Positions 30,081-40,817 of a stretch of DNA of 56,031 nucleotides are shown piece after piece. The translations under genes and the position numbers were made by a program. The notes beneath the pieces were generated by a model that was given only the letters and a program-made list of their open reading frames with translations, ran no database searches and was not told the DNA's origin. The DNA lies in NCBI GenBank assembly GCA_029865885.1, contig JARXAK010000193.1, forward strand, positions 1-56,031, read 5' to 3'. Each line of letters opens with the position of its first letter. Positions within the stretch are counted from its first letter, which is position 1. This stretch comes from Rhizobium sp. (lineage in GTDB: Bacteria; Pseudomonadota; Alphaproteobacteria; Rhizobiales; Rhizobiaceae).

Positions 30081-31424
30081 GTGCCTGTGGGTGATCTCGT
30101 GACCACGCGATCTGATACAATATGTGCCCTGGCGTCTGGCGGGCTCCCCGCCGGCGTCGCTGTCATCAGGATCAGCGGTCCTGCGGCACTTGAGGCAGTT
30201 GCGGCCATGGTTGGCCCTCTGCCGGCTCCCCGAATTGCCGCACTTCGTACCGTCCGGACAGCCGAGGGCGCATTCCTTGATCGTGGTCTGGTTCTCGTCT
30301 TTCCGGGACCCAATTCCTTCACGGGTGAAGACTGCGCCGAGCTGCACTTGCATGGTGGTCGGGCCGTCGTCAACGCGGTGCTTTTTTCCTTAGCCGGATT
30401 CACCGACGTCAGAATGGCTGAGCCAGGCGAATTCTCCCGACGCGCCTTCGAGAACGGCAAGATGGATTTGGTCGAAGTTGAAGGCCTCGCAGATCTGCTT
30501 GCTGCCGAAACCGAGATGCAGAGACGGCTTGCAGGGGAACAGGCGAATGGCCACCTGTCGGCTGTTTACGAAGGTTGGCGCGAGAAGCTCATCTTCGCTC
30601 GCTCGATGCTGGAGGCCGAACTGGATTTCAGCGACGAGGGCGATATTCCAGGCTCGGTCTCGGATCGCATATGGGCGGATGTGAGGGATTTGAAGGCTCA
30701 GGTCGACAAGGCCATTTCGAGTCTGAGGGCCGGTGAGATTATCCGCGATGGTTTCAAGGTCGCATTGGCCGGTCTTCCCAATGCCGGTAAATCAAGCCTG
30801 ATGAACGCGCTTGTCCAACGGGATGTCGCGATTGTCACCCCTATTGCAGGGACCACTCGGGACGTCGTGCGGTGCGAGCTCGATCTTGATGGTTACAAGT
30901 TCGAGCTCTTTGACACCGCAGGTCTGCGCGTGACCGAGGATCTTGTTGAGCAAGAGGGTATCAGGCGGGCCGTCAGGACCATCAAGGACGCCGATCTGGT
31001 GCTGGATCTTGTCGATCTGTCTGTTCCATTGCAGGCACCGGCTATAGTCACTGAGCGACCGAGACTTCGCGTCGGGACCAAGCGCGACATTGCGGGTGCA
31101 GTGGTCTCTGAAGCGGTTTGTGACATCACTGTCTCGTCCCGCAGCGGTGAAGGCCTTGAGCGTTTGCGGGATCTCCTGTTGCAGGCTGTGCGCGATCACA
31201 CCCAGGTGGAGAGCCTTGCAATTCCCAGCCGTTTGAGGCATGCAGAGCGCCTTCGGTCGGCGTCTGGGTATCTCACCTCGGCGCTTGATGGCGAGAACTT
31301 GCCTCTTGAAATACGAGCCGAAGATCTTCGGCTGGCTTCCGTCGAACTGGCGCGGATGACCGGTCGAATCGATACCGAAACGCTTTTGGGTAAGATTTTC
31401 TCCGAATTCTGTATCGGCAAGTGA
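30081..31424 (+). CDS. mnmE: tRNA uridine-5-carboxymethylaminomethyl modification GTPase MnmE
   Basis: A 447-residue protein as drawn. The N-terminal tetrahydrofolate-binding domain leads to a G domain with G1 GLPNAGKSS near residue 231, GTTRD, and G3 DTAG near 278, and the C-terminus is FCIGK with the catalytic cysteine. With MnmG it modifies the wobble uridine of several tRNAs. The G4 motif reads TKRD instead of the usual NKxD. The GTG at 30081 is the first start; GTGs at 30087 and 30099 are also possible because no clear ribosome binding site decides. Its stop overlaps a parS-like site. Confidence 0.93.
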   Translation: MPVGDLVTTRSDTICALASGGLPAGVAVIRISGPAALEAVAAMVGPLPAPRIAALRTVRTAEGAFLDRGLVLVFPGPNSFTGEDCAELHLHGGRAVVNAVLFSLAGFTDVRMAEPGEFSRRAFENGKMDLVEVEGLADLLAAETEMQRRLAGEQANGHLSAVYEGWREKLIFARSMLEAELDFSDEGDIPGSVSDRIWADVRDLKAQVDKAISSLRAGEIIRDGFKVALAGLPNAGKSSLMNALVQRDVAIVTPIAGTTRDVVRCELDLDGYKFELFDTAGLRVTEDLVEQEGIRRAVRTIKDADLVLDLVDLSVPLQAPAIVTERPRLRVGTKRDIAGAVVSEAVCDITVSSRSGEGLERLRDLLLQAVRDHTQVESLAIPSRLRHAERLRSASGYLTSALDGENLPLEIRAEDLRLASVELARMTGRIDTETLLGKIFSEFCIGK

Positions 31425-31437
31425 TTCACGTGAAACA
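31422..31437. other. parS-like ParB binding site 3 (mnmE-mnmG junction)
   Basis: TGATTCACGTGAAACA is the reverse complement of site 2 and differs from the palindromic consensus at one position, which creates GATTC (31423-31427), a GANTC site. Its first three bases are the mnmE stop codon. Confidence 0.85.
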
Positions 31438-31452
31438 GGCTGTATCGGGATC

Positions 31453-33324
31453 ATGTCTGACGGACATTTCGACGTAATCGTTGTGGGCGGTGGTCATGCG
31501 GGCACTGAAGCGGCTGCGGCTGCGGCACGCATGGGCGCTAGAACGGCACTGGTTACACACAAGGCTGACACCATCGGCGTCATGTCGTGTAATCCCGCGA
31601 TCGGCGGTCTTGGAAAGGGCCACCTGGTCCGTGAAATCGACGCGCTTGACGGCATCATGGGGCGTGCTGCGGACGAGGGCGGCATTCAATTTCGAATGCT
31701 CAACCGCAAAAAGGGTCCTGCTGTCTGGGGCCCTCGCACACAGGCTGATCGCAAGCTTTATCGTTTGGCCGTTCAAAGGATGCTCGCCGATATCCCGAAC
31801 CTTGCAATTATCGAGGGTGGAGTTGTCGGCCTTGTTCGTGACTCCTCCGAAACGAAAGGTGTCATCCTTGAAGGCGACCGTCAGATCCTGGCGCCCGCCG
31901 TCGTGTTGACAACCGGCACCTTCTTGAATGGCCTCATCCACATCGGCGACAGGAAGATAGCCGCTGGTCGCGCCGGCGAAGCGCCGGCCCTGGGGCTCAG
32001 TGGGGACCTGGCTGCGCTCGGCCTCAAGCTGGGACGGCTCAAGACCGGCACGCCTGCACGCCTGGACCGTAAAACGATCGATTGGGATTCCCTTGAGGTC
32101 CAGGAGGCGGATGAAGATCCGGTTCCCTTCTCGTTCATGACGGAGGCGATCAAGACACCGCAGATTGCATGCGGCATAACACGGACCACGGTCGAGACCC
32201 ACCGGATCATCCGCGAGAATATTCATCGCTCGGCGATGTATTCCGGCCAGATTGAGGGTGTGGGGCCGCGTTATTGCCCCTCGATCGAAGATAAGATCAA
32301 CCGCTTCGGCGACCGGGACGGACATCAGATTTTCCTTGAACCCGAAGGCCTGGATGACGACACCATCTACCCGAACGGCATCTCGACATCCCTGCCGGAA
32401 GAGGTCCAGGAGCAGTTCATCCGCTCGATTCCAGGACTGGAGCAGGTTCGTATTCTGCAGCCGGGTTATGCCATCGAATATGATTATGTCGACCCGCAGC
32501 AACTTGATCTTTCGCTTGCGGTAAAGGGTGTTAGAGGTCTGTATCTGGCTGGTCAGATCAATGGCACAACCGGATATGAAGAGGCCGGCGCCCAAGGGTT
32601 GTTGGCGGGTATCAATGCCGCGCGGCTTGCCGCGGGCCAGGAGTCGGTAACGTTCAGTCGAACCGATTCCTATATCGGCGTCATGATTGATGATTTGACA
32701 TCACGCGGCGTTGCCGAACCCTATCGCATGTTTACATCGAGAGCGGAGTACAGGCTATCACTCCGTGCCGACAATGCAGATCTTCGCCTCACTCCGATCG
32801 GGATCGAGCTCGGTTGTGTGGCGGCGGACAGGGCAGCTAAATTCGAAACGTACCGGGCGCAACGCGAGGGTCTTTACGCCCATCTTGGAACACTCACCGC
32901 GTCGCCCAACGAAATGGCTGCAGCCGGTGTTGCGATCAATCAGGATGGCCGTCGACGCTCGGCGAGAGAGATCTTGTCCTATCCGGATATCGGTTGGGAT
33001 CATGTGGTCCGGATCTGGCCAGAATTGCAGACGGTGGATCGTAAGATCGCGGCTGGGGTTGAGATCGACTGCCTGTATCAGGTGTATCTCGAACGCCAGG
33101 CGGCAGATATCGAGGGCGTACGTGCGGAGGAAGATCGGATTATCCCGCATGACTTCGACTATGCCGCTCTGTCGGGATTGTCCAACGAGCTGAAGGCGAA
33201 GCTGATGGCAGGTCGACCCAGAAATGTTGCGCAAGCGGCTAGGATTGAGGGCATGACGCCGGCCGCGGTTGCTCTGCTGGTTGCGCACCTGCGTAAGAAT
33301 CAAATCAATAGGTTAGCGTCCTGA
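31453..33324 (+). CDS. mnmG: tRNA uridine-5-carboxymethylaminomethyl modification enzyme MnmG
   Basis: A 623-residue FAD enzyme, normal in length. GGGHAG lies at residues 12-17, with the family signature [22 protein letters not shown], and GTPARLD and GYEEAGAQG segments further on. It works with MnmE on wobble uridines. It is 28 bp downstream of mnmE with a parS-like site between them, and 1 bp from rsmG. Confidence 0.97.
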   Translation: MSDGHFDVIVVGGGHAGTEAAAAAARMGARTALVTHKADTIGVMSCNPAIGGLGKGHLVREIDALDGIMGRAADEGGIQFRMLNRKKGPAVWGPRTQADRKLYRLAVQRMLADIPNLAIIEGGVVGLVRDSSETKGVILEGDRQILAPAVVLTTGTFLNGLIHIGDRKIAAGRAGEAPALGLSGDLAALGLKLGRLKTGTPARLDRKTIDWDSLEVQEADEDPVPFSFMTEAIKTPQIACGITRTTVETHRIIRENIHRSAMYSGQIEGVGPRYCPSIEDKINRFGDRDGHQIFLEPEGLDDDTIYPNGISTSLPEEVQEQFIRSIPGLEQVRILQPGYAIEYDYVDPQQLDLSLAVKGVRGLYLAGQINGTTGYEEAGAQGLLAGINAARLAAGQESVTFSRTDSYIGVMIDDLTSRGVAEPYRMFTSRAEYRLSLRADNADLRLTPIGIELGCVAADRAAKFETYRAQREGLYAHLGTLTASPNEMAAAGVAINQDGRRRSAREILSYPDIGWDHVVRIWPELQTVDRKIAAGVEIDCLYQVYLERQAADIEGVRAEEDRIIPHDFDYAALSGLSNELKAKLMAGRPRNVAQAARIEGMTPAAVALLVAHLRKNQINRLAS

Positions 33325-33325
33325 T

Positions 33326-33958
33326 ATGCAGCGTGCAAAGAGCAGCCAGTTTGGAATCAATGTTTCACGTGAAACGCAGGAGCGCCTGGAACGCTTCACA
33401 GAGCTATTCCTGAAATGGGCCTCGAGGATCAATTTGGTAGCCCCTTCAACAGTCGAGCAGGTCTGGACACGACACATTGCCGACTCGTTGCAACTCCGAA
33501 ACATTGTGCCTGCGCCGGGCCGGTGGATTGATCTCGGCAGCGGCGGTGGGTTTCCTGGCATCATCACCGCCTTGACCCTTGCTGAAAGTCAGGAAGGCTG
33601 GGTCGATCTTGTTGAGAGCAACAACAAGAAGTGCAGCTTTCTCCGGATGGCCATCACCGAAACCGGAGGGCGCGGCACAGTGCACGCCGTGCGCATTGAA
33701 GATGCCGCAAAGACCCTGTCAGCACCGGACTATATCTCCGCGCGAGCTCTTGCAGACCTCGATCTGCTGTTCACCTATGTACAGCCCTGGGCCGAAGCGA
33801 ACCCGAAACTCAAGCTTATCTTCCATAAAGGTCGGGATTACGAGATTGAGATCGATAAAGCGCGTGGCCGCTGGGACTTCGATCTGATAAAACATCAAAG
33901 CGTTGTCGAGGCAGATTCCGTCATTCTGGAAATCACCTCCCTGACGCGCAGGGTTTAA
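33326..33958 (+). CDS. rsmG: 16S rRNA (guanine527-N7)-methyltransferase RsmG
   Basis: A 210-residue Rossmann methyltransferase with the SAM loop [10 protein letters not shown] and the upstream HIADSLQL segment. It methylates G527 of 16S rRNA, and its loss gives low-level streptomycin resistance in other bacteria. The ATG follows the mnmG stop by one base. Codons 12-17 (N V S R E T) are encoded by a near-perfect parS site, so this protein segment may be kept partly for the DNA sequence. Confidence 0.95.
   Translation: MQRAKSSQFGINVSRETQERLERFTELFLKWASRINLVAPSTVEQVWTRHIADSLQLRNIVPAPGRWIDLGSGGGFPGIITALTLAESQEGWVDLVESNNKKCSFLRMAITETGGRGTVHAVRIEDAAKTLSAPDYISARALADLDLLFTYVQPWAEANPKLKLIFHKGRDYEIEIDKARGRWDFDLIKHQSVVEADSVILEITSLTRRV
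33361..33376. other. parS-like ParB binding site 4 (within rsmG)
   Basis: TGTTTCACGTGAAACG matches the consensus at 15 of 16 positions. A GANTC site (GAATC, 33354-33358) ends two bases before it. It lies about 0.6 kb upstream of parA. Confidence 0.88.
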
Positions 33959-33973
33959 CGCTTCGGGTGCCAA

Positions 33974-34768
33974 ATGAGTCTCGAAAAGAACCGCATCATC
34001 ACAATCGCCAATCAAAAGGGCGGTGTGGGTAAGACCACGACGGCTATCAACCTGGCGACTGCCTTGGCAGCGATCGGTGAGCGGGTGCTCATTGTCGATC
34101 TGGACCCACAGGGCAATGCCAGCACGGGCCTGGGGATTGACCGCCGTGACCGGCGGCTCTCTTCCTATGATGTCCTGATCGGTGCGCATTCGATCAGCGA
34201 AGCGGCGCTGGAAACCGCCGTTCCGAACCTGTCGATTGTGCCGTCGACGATGGACCTGCTTGGATTCGAAATGGAAATTTCGCAGCAAGCAGATCGAGTC
34301 TTTCGCCTGAAAAAGGCGCTCAATCTCGATGATGCGCGCGCTTACAGTTATGTGCTGCTCGATTGCCCGCCTTCGTTCAATCTTCTGACGATGAATGCCA
34401 TGGCGGCGGCCCATTCGGTTCTGGTACCTCTGCAGTGCGAGTTCTTCGCGCTTGAAGGTCTGAGCCAGTTGCTGGACACGATCAATCAGGTTCGGCAGAC
34501 CGTGAATCCGACCCTTGATATTCAGGGTATCGTGCTCACGATGTTCGATTCGCGCAACAATCTGGCCCAGCAGGTGGTCAGCGACGTTCGCGAACATCTG
34601 GGTGAGAAGGTCTATACGACCCTCATTCCGCGCAATGTGCGAGTCTCCGAAGCTCCTTCTTATGGTAAGCCGGCTATCCTTTATGATCTGAAATGCGCCG
34701 GCAGTCAGGCTTATCTGCAGCTTGCTTCCGAGGTCATTCAGCGCGAACGGCAGCGCAAAGCAGCCTAA
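33974..34768 (+). CDS. parA: Chromosome partitioning ATPase ParA
   Basis: A 264-residue ParA/Soj ATPase with the deviant Walker A KGGVGKTT at residues 15-22 (signature K15 and K20), DLDPQGN for the second acidic motif and VLLDCPPSF for Walker B. It forms a DNA-bound gradient that pulls ParB-parS complexes. It lacks an N-terminal HTH, as expected for chromosomal ParA. It starts 15 bp after rsmG. Confidence 0.96.
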   Translation: MSLEKNRIITIANQKGGVGKTTTAINLATALAAIGERVLIVDLDPQGNASTGLGIDRRDRRLSSYDVLIGAHSISEAALETAVPNLSIVPSTMDLLGFEMEISQQADRVFRLKKALNLDDARAYSYVLLDCPPSFNLLTMNAMAAAHSVLVPLQCEFFALEGLSQLLDTINQVRQTVNPTLDIQGIVLTMFDSRNNLAQQVVSDVREHLGEKVYTTLIPRNVRVSEAPSYGKPAILYDLKCAGSQAYLQLASEVIQRERQRKAA

Positions 34769-34789
34769 TCTTCGTACAAGGGTGTGAGT

Positions 34790-35671
34790 ATGAGCGAAGA
34801 CGTATCGAAACGGCGCCTCGGGCGTGGCCTTGCAGCGCTGATCGGTGAGATGGATCAGCCTGTTCCTGTTGGCGAGACACGGCCGACCATCAGTGCGGAT
34901 CGCACGATACCGATTGAGTTCGTCGCTCGCAGCCCGAAGAACCCGCGCCGCTACTTTGATGAGGCAGAGCTTCAGGATCTCGCGGGGTCCATTCGGCAAC
35001 ACGGGATCGTGCAGCCTGTCGTCGTGCGTACGATTGGCAGCGATCGCTACGAGATCATCGCTGGCGAACGCCGCTGGCGCGCGGCACAATTGGCAGGTCT
35101 GGTTGAAATTCCTGTGATCGTTCGGGATGTCGACGATCGCACGGCGCTCGAACTTGCGATCGTTGAGAATGTCCAGCGCGCTGACCTGAACCCCCTCGAA
35201 GAAGCCCTTGGTTACGAGCAGCTGATCGCCGAGCATGGCTATACGCAGAACGATCTGGGGGAAATCATTGGCAAGAGCCGGAGCCACGTCGCAAACAGCC
35301 TTCGGCTTCTGAAGCTTCCGGATCCCGTGCGTGACATGCTTGCCGATGGCAGTCTGTCAGCCGGTCACGCCCGCGCACTGGTTTCGACGCCAGATCCTGT
35401 AGCACTTGCCAAGACAATTGCGCAGAAGGGGCTTTCGGTTCGTGATGCTGAGAAGCTGGCGCAGAATCATATCAAGGCTCAGCAAGCCCCTGCCCCCGCA
35501 GATATCAGGGAAGGCAAGGATTCGGATACGATCGCGCTGGAGCGCAGCCTCTCAGATCGCTTGGGATTGTCGGTGTCGATCAACCATAAAGGCGGTGGTG
35601 GTCAGCTGAAGATCAATTACAAGTCACTGGATCAGCTTGAAGAAATCTGCAGGCTCCTGGAGGCCCGCTGA
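34790..35671 (+). CDS. parB: Chromosome partitioning protein ParB (CTPase clamp)
   Basis: A 293-residue ParB/Spo0J. A basic N-terminal ParA-activating segment (KRRLGRGLAALIG) is followed by the CTP-binding domain with GERRWRA near residues 89-95 and ENVQRADLNPLEEA near 125. A central HTH (GKSRSHVANSLRLL) reads parS, and a C-terminal dimerisation domain ends the chain. The frame has a GTG six bases earlier; I use the ATG at 34790. The four parS-like sites in this window are its likely loading points. Its stop abuts the holA stop. Confidence 0.95.
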   Translation: MSEDVSKRRLGRGLAALIGEMDQPVPVGETRPTISADRTIPIEFVARSPKNPRRYFDEAELQDLAGSIRQHGIVQPVVVRTIGSDRYEIIAGERRWRAAQLAGLVEIPVIVRDVDDRTALELAIVENVQRADLNPLEEALGYEQLIAEHGYTQNDLGEIIGKSRSHVANSLRLLKLPDPVRDMLADGSLSAGHARALVSTPDPVALAKTIAQKGLSVRDAEKLAQNHIKAQQAPAPADIREGKDSDTIALERSLSDRLGLSVSINHKGGGGQLKINYKSLDQLEEICRLLEAR

Positions 35672-36718
35672 TCAAGTCCGACGATTTCGCCGGGCTGACT
35701 GCAAAGTCGTCGCCAGCAGGGTCTGGATAGCCAGATTGTCCTCGAGAGAGGCGTTCTGTCTGCTCTGAAGGATCGCAGCATTCAGTCTCGCGCTTTCACG
35801 CGCGAGATCAGAACTGTTCCAGTTCCGTAACGCTTTCTCGATTATCGGTTTTCGTTTGAAGTGAATTCCGCGCCCGAGCGTCTGCATGACCTGTGCCGCC
35901 TGCTGCTGACGCTCCTCCATTTCGAGACGCATGGTTTCCAGCAATTGCACCTGTTTCATCGTCCCCTGCAAAACCAGGAAGACGGCGGTTTTGGAGGCGA
36001 TGACCTTCTGTACGGCATGAAGAAATCCATCGGGATCGCCGGAGAGAACGGCATCGACCACTTCGTCGGTTGAGACGGCGCTGGCGTCACCGACAATCTC
36101 AAGCACATGCTTCTCGTCGATCAACTCATCCTTCATGCAGTAAAGCACGAGTTTCTGGATCTCGTTGCGCGAGGCTATACGATCGCCGCCGATCGACTCG
36201 ACCAGAAGCTCTCTTGCTGCCGGCGTAATCCTGAGACTGGCTGCAGACAGTTCCGCGTCGATCAGGGCGTTGAGAGCCCTCGCGTCGTCCTGGTAGCAGG
36301 CAACGCAGGCAATGCTCCGCTCGCTCTCGGCCACCTTTCTGAGTGCCGATCCCTTTTTGAGATCCCCGGCTTCGATCAGAAGGTAGCTTCCCTCGGGTGG
36401 GTGTGCTGCAAGATGCGACAGACCGTCGACCAGTTGCTTTTCATTGGCGGCCCCGCGAACCCAGATGAGTTTCTCGCCACCAAAGAGGCCGAAAGCATTC
36501 ACCTCATCCATGAGGCGCCCGGGATCCGACTGAATATCGGAGACATCCAGCCGGATCAGCGCGAAACCATCATTGAGATCGACACCAGTCGTGCCGGCAA
36601 TGGCTCCCGCCCGCTCTGCGACAAGGCCGCGATCCGGCCCGTAGATAACGAAAATACGGTAATGCCTCGCCGATTTGGCGAGGAACCCCTCAAATTCGTG
36701 AGACTTGACCTCTACCAT
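35672..36718 (-). CDS. holA: DNA polymerase III subunit delta
   Basis: A 348-residue clamp-loader delta subunit with the N-terminal VIYGPDRGLVAERA segment that replaces a true P-loop, and the Ser-Arg-like GGDRIASRNEIQKL segment of domain II. It opens the beta clamp. Its stop codon directly follows that of parB on the other strand (TGATCA at 35669-35674), with no room for a terminator. It is downstream of lptE by 8 bp, giving a leuS-lptE-holA operon. Confidence 0.92.
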   Translation of the reverse strand: MVEVKSHEFEGFLAKSARHYRIFVIYGPDRGLVAERAGAIAGTTGVDLNDGFALIRLDVSDIQSDPGRLMDEVNAFGLFGGEKLIWVRGAANEKQLVDGLSHLAAHPPEGSYLLIEAGDLKKGSALRKVAESERSIACVACYQDDARALNALIDAELSAASLRITPAARELLVESIGGDRIASRNEIQKLVLYCMKDELIDEKHVLEIVGDASAVSTDEVVDAVLSGDPDGFLHAVQKVIASKTAVFLVLQGTMKQVQLLETMRLEMEERQQQAAQVMQTLGRGIHFKRKPIIEKALRNWNSSDLARESARLNAAILQSRQNASLEDNLAIQTLLATTLQSARRNRRT

Positions 36719-36726
36719 GGTCGCTA

Positions 36727-37242
36727 TCAGCGACCGAGAGCCATGGCGAGGTCGGCATAGATGAGTTCGGCGAGCTCGCGTGCGGCGCGCGTTTCCGCGT
36801 CACGCACAGCGCGCAGCTTGGCGAACTCCTGGCGGGGATAGTCGAACAGGGCAACGCCCGAGCGGCGGCCTGTCTTGAGGACGGTGTCATCCGAAATCCG
36901 CTTCAGGGTATAGTTTCCAAGAACGACGGCTCGGCCCGCGTTTGCCGTATCCGAAGTCTCGTCGAGCAGAATGCCTTCGACACCACCACTCACGGTCAAT
37001 TCGACCCGATACTCCGGCGTTTTCGTCTCGTCGCCACCGCTTGTTAGGAAGATCAGGCGGTTGCGCGTCTCAAGTCCGACGCGGCTGGTTGCTTCCGAAT
37101 AGGCAATCGCGGCCAGTGCGCCGCGAGTCTCACCATTGGTGTCCTGATAGAGCGGGCGTGCCTGGCAGCCCGCCAGAAGCAGAGCCGCACCAATCAGAAG
37201 CGAGCGCCGAAGCACTTTGGAAGGCTTGAGTTCAGAGGACAA
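36727..37242 (-). CDS. lptE: LPS assembly lipoprotein LptE
   Basis: A 171-residue outer-membrane lipoprotein. A positively charged start and hydrophobic segment lead to the lipobox LLAGC with C26 as the lipidated residue. The rest matches the LptE fold, which plugs the LptD barrel and moves LPS to the cell surface. The ATG overlaps the leuS 3' end by 11 bp. The leuS-lptE-holA order is conserved even in gammaproteobacteria, which supports the assignment. Confidence 0.88.
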   Translation of the reverse strand: MSSELKPSKVLRRSLLIGAALLLAGCQARPLYQDTNGETRGALAAIAYSEATSRVGLETRNRLIFLTSGGDETKTPEYRVELTVSGGVEGILLDETSDTANAGRAVVLGNYTLKRISDDTVLKTGRRSGVALFDYPRQEFAKLRAVRDAETRAARELAELIYADLAMALGR

Positions 37243-39853
37243 TGTTCACGATCCTTAGCGGGACAACGATGATCTTCTTCGGCGCCTGGCCGTTGAGAAC
37301 GGCCTTTACGGCGTCGAGGGCGAGGACGGCTTCCTGCACAGCATTTTGGTCTGCGTCGCGCGCGATTGTCAATTCGGTGCGCTTCTTGCCGTTGATCTGC
37401 ACAGGCAGAACAACCTCGTTTTCAGCGACAAGGCTTTCATCGAACTGTGGCCATTGAGCCTTGGCGATTAGACCCTGATTGCCGAGGATGGACCAGCACT
37501 CTTCAGCCAGATGCGGCGTCATCGGCGCGATCAGGTGTACGAGGATTTCGGCAGCATTGCGGACGGCCGCGACATAGGCCGCGTCGCCCTGACCTGCCGC
37601 GACATTGGTCAGCGGTGCTGCGAGTGTATTGACCAGCTCATAGATGCGCGCGATTGCCTTGTTGAAGGCCAGCTTGTCCAGATCACCCTGAACGGCCTTC
37701 AGCGTCTTGTGCGCGATCTGCGATACGGCAAGGCTCTCGCCTTCCTTAGCCGGATTCGGCGAAACAGACTTCAGCCTGTCAGCCGCTTCCGAAACCAGGC
37801 GCCAGACACGCTGGACGAACCGGTGGGCGCCTTCGACGCCCGCTTCGGACCAGATGACGTCACGATCCGGCGGCGAGTCGGAGAGAACGAAGAAGCGAGC
37901 GGTGTCGGCACCGTAGGAGCCGATGATGTCATCGGGATCGACGACGTTCTTCTTCGACTTCGACATCTTCTCGATCGAGCCAATCTTGGCTTCCTGGCCA
38001 TTGCTCAGGAGGAAAGCCCGACGGGCGCCGTCGGTCTCCTCGATCCTGAGATCGACAGGGGCCACCCATTCGCGCGTCAAACCTTCGCCGATGCTATAGG
38101 TCTCATGGACGACCATGCCCTGGGTGAACAGGCCCTTGAAGGGCTCCTTCAGGTCCAGATGACCGGTTTCGCGCATGGCGCGCGTGAAGAAGCGCGAATA
38201 GAGAAGATGCAGGATCGCATGCTCGATGCCGCCGATATATTGGTCGACAGGCAGCCAGTGATTGGCAACGGCCGGATCCGTCGGATTGTCTTCCCAGGGA
38301 GCGGTAAAGCGGGCGAAATACCAGCTCGAGTCGACGAAGGTATCCATCGTATCGGTCTCGCGACGGGCGTCCTTGCCGCAGCAGGGGCAGGCAACGTGGC
38401 GCCAGGTCGCGTGACGGTCGAGCGGATTGCCCGGCTTGTCGAAGCTGACGTCGTCAGGCAGCTTCACCGGCAAGTCCTTCTTTGGGACGGGCACGACGCC
38501 GCAATCGTCGCAGTGAATGACCGGGATCGGGCAGCCCCAATAGCGCTGGCGAGAGATACCCCAGTCGCGCAGGCGGAAATTGACCTTGCGTTCGCCCTGC
38601 GGCGCGCCGTTGAGCTGCTGGGACGAAAGGCGGTTTGCGACGTCTTCGAAGGCTTCCGCTGTGGAGAACCCATCCAGGAAGCGCGAATTGATCATCACGC
38701 CGTCATCGGTGAAGGCGGTGTCGCCGACTGCAAAGCTTGCGGCGTCACCATCCCTCGGCATAACGACCGGGACGACGGGAAGGTCATACTTGCGAGCGAA
38801 ATCCAGGTCGCGCTGGTCGCCGGAGGGGCAGCCGAAGATCGCGCCCGTGCCGTATTCCATGAGCACGAAGTTGGCGACATAGACCGGCAGCTCCCAGTTC
38901 GGGTCGAGCGGGTGCTTCACACGGATACCGGTGTCGATGCCCCTCTTCTCGGCTGTTTCGAGCGCGGCCAGGGACGTGCCGGCATGACGGCATTCCTGGC
39001 AGAATACGTCGACCGCTTCGTTGCGGGCTGCTGCTTCCTTCGCCATTGGGTGATCGGCGGCGATCGCCAGGAATGAGGCGCCGAACAGAGTATCGGGACG
39101 CGTGGTGTAAACGGTCACTTCGCCGGCTTCGCTGCCGGAGGAAACCTCCCAGCGGACCAGCATCCCTTCGGAGCGGCCGATCCAGTTCTTCTGCATCAGC
39201 CGGACCTTTTCCGGCCACTGGTCGAGGTCATCGAGCGCGTCGAGCAGGTCCTGGCTGAAATCGGTGATCTTGAAGAACCACTGCGTCAGTTCGCGCTGCT
39301 CAACGAGTGCGCCGGAACGCCAGCCACGACCGTCGATGACCTGCTCGTTGGCAAGCACCGTCATGTCTTCCGGGTCCCAGTTGACCTTGGAGTTCTTGCG
39401 ATAGACGAGGCCTTTTTCCAGGAAATCGAGGAAGAGGTGCTGCTGACGGTGGTAGTAGTCGACGTCACAGGTCGCAAATTCGCGCGACCAGTCGAGCGAC
39501 AGGCCCATGGATTTCAGCTGGCCGCGCATGGTTGCGATGTTTTCATAGGTCCATGCCTTTGGGTGGACCTTGTTCTTCATCGCGGCATTTTCTGCCGGCA
39601 TGCCGAAAGCGTCCCAACCCATGGGATGGAGCACGTTGTAGCCGCGGGCACGCTTGTAGCGGGCAACGACATCGCCCATGGCATAGTTGCGGACATGGCC
39701 CATATGGATGCGTCCCGATGGATAGGGGAACATCTCGAGGACGTAGTATTTCTCGCGCGGATCGGCATTGTCGGTCTCGAAGACCTTGTCTTCGGACCAT
39801 TTCGCCTGCCAACGGGGCTCGGCGTCGCGCGGATTGTAACGTTCGGTAGCCAT
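37232..39853 (-). CDS. leuS: Leucyl-tRNA synthetase
   Basis: An 873-residue class I synthetase starting [19 protein letters not shown]. The HIGH-type motif is HMGH at residues 50-53 (in [14 protein letters not shown]) and KMSKS is at 629-633. The CP1 editing domain lies between them ([25 protein letters not shown]), and a zinc-like [10 protein letters not shown] and CPCCG pair is present. I use the ATG at 39853, since the 21 upstream codons are not conserved. It leads the lptE-holA operon. Confidence 0.96.
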   Translation of the reverse strand: MATERYNPRDAEPRWQAKWSEDKVFETDNADPREKYYVLEMFPYPSGRIHMGHVRNYAMGDVVARYKRARGYNVLHPMGWDAFGMPAENAAMKNKVHPKAWTYENIATMRGQLKSMGLSLDWSREFATCDVDYYHRQQHLFLDFLEKGLVYRKNSKVNWDPEDMTVLANEQVIDGRGWRSGALVEQRELTQWFFKITDFSQDLLDALDDLDQWPEKVRLMQKNWIGRSEGMLVRWEVSSGSEAGEVTVYTTRPDTLFGASFLAIAADHPMAKEAAARNEAVDVFCQECRHAGTSLAALETAEKRGIDTGIRVKHPLDPNWELPVYVANFVLMEYGTGAIFGCPSGDQRDLDFARKYDLPVVPVVMPRDGDAASFAVGDTAFTDDGVMINSRFLDGFSTAEAFEDVANRLSSQQLNGAPQGERKVNFRLRDWGISRQRYWGCPIPVIHCDDCGVVPVPKKDLPVKLPDDVSFDKPGNPLDRHATWRHVACPCCGKDARRETDTMDTFVDSSWYFARFTAPWEDNPTDPAVANHWLPVDQYIGGIEHAILHLLYSRFFTRAMRETGHLDLKEPFKGLFTQGMVVHETYSIGEGLTREWVAPVDLRIEETDGARRAFLLSNGQEAKIGSIEKMSKSKKNVVDPDDIIGSYGADTARFFVLSDSPPDRDVIWSEAGVEGAHRFVQRVWRLVSEAADRLKSVSPNPAKEGESLAVSQIAHKTLKAVQGDLDKLAFNKAIARIYELVNTLAAPLTNVAAGQGDAAYVAAVRNAAEILVHLIAPMTPHLAEECWSILGNQGLIAKAQWPQFDESLVAENEVVLPVQINGKKRTELTIARDADQNAVQEAVLALDAVKAVLNGQAPKKIIVVPLRIVNIVL

Positions 39854-40046
39854 GGATCGCATTTCCGGGAATAGCATCAAAAAGAGAGGGCCGACCTTCA
39901 TCATGAAACCGGTCAAGCGTCAAGTTTTTGAGGCATTCGCGCGGGCTTTCCGGACGAGCGCTTGCCATCGCACGAGGCTGCGATTAACCCCTTGCAGAAA
40001 GATCTGATCACGCCAGATATCGGGCAGATGAAAACGAGGATTGGGC

Positions 40047-40706
40047 ATGTCGGTTGAAGAGCGGCTTCAAGACGTCCGGGATAAAATCGCAAATGCGGCG
40101 GATGAAGCCGGTCGTGAGCCGGATTCGGTTTCGCTCGTTGCTGTCTCCAAGACCTTCGATGCAGAGCACATTCTTCCGACCATCGCGGCCGGGCAGCGCG
40201 TTTTCGGCGAAAACCGCGTGCAGGAAGCGCAGGGAAAATGGCCGGAGCTGAGGGCTGAGACAGCCGGTCTTGAGCTGCATCTGATTGGACCGCTCCAGTC
40301 CAACAAGGCAGCTGATGCCGTGGCGCTCTTCGATGTCATCGAGACGGTGGATCGCGAAAAGATCGCCCGGGTCCTGGCAGAGGAGGCGAAGCGGCAGGGG
40401 CGGTCGATCCGCTTTTACATTCAGGTAAACACAGGCCTTGAGCCGCAAAAGGCAGGCATTGCCCCCGACGATGTCGCGTCGTTCGTTGCCCTGTGTCGAG
40501 GCGAACTGTCGATGCAGGTCGAAGGCCTGATGTGCATCCCGCCGGTCGATGAAAATCCCGGGCCGCATTTTGCCCTGCTCGCGAAACTCGCAGACGAAAA
40601 CGGACTGTCGAAGCTGTCGATGGGCATGTCCGGCGATTTCGAGACCGCAATCGGCTTCGGTGCGACGAGCGTACGGGTCGGCTCGGCCATTTTTGGCATG
40701 CGTTAA
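40047..40706 (+). CDS. YggS/PROSC family pyridoxal phosphate homeostasis protein
   Basis: A 219-residue alanine-racemase-like TIM barrel without a second domain. The PLP lysine is K35 in LVAVSKTF, and FGENRVQEA and LIGPLQSNK are conserved. These proteins buffer pyridoxal phosphate and affect amino acid balance without known catalysis. The ATG at 40047 is preferred over an upstream TTG. It is divergent from leuS across a 193-bp gap in which I see no clear conserved element. Confidence 0.92.
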   Translation: MSVEERLQDVRDKIANAADEAGREPDSVSLVAVSKTFDAEHILPTIAAGQRVFGENRVQEAQGKWPELRAETAGLELHLIGPLQSNKAADAVALFDVIETVDREKIARVLAEEAKRQGRSIRFYIQVNTGLEPQKAGIAPDDVASFVALCRGELSMQVEGLMCIPPVDENPGPHFALLAKLADENGLSKLSMGMSGDFETAIGFGATSVRVGSAIFGMR

Positions 40707-40817
40707 GTTGCCTTAGACCTTCGGCATAGCGCTTTGGTCTCTCTTTCTTCTTCCCTTCGTCGATCCTAAAATGACGGTAAAGGCGAAAGCCTCAAGCGTT
40801 GTCATGGGAGGATCGAC

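Noticed and set aside
33719-35287. 522-codon open frame antisense to parA and parB
   Set aside because: Covers two unmistakable genes on the other strand and has no domain features.
40715-40745. Terminator after yggS
   Set aside because: Only a 5-bp AGACC/GGTCT stem with a 16-nt loop before a T/C-rich tract, too weak to call.
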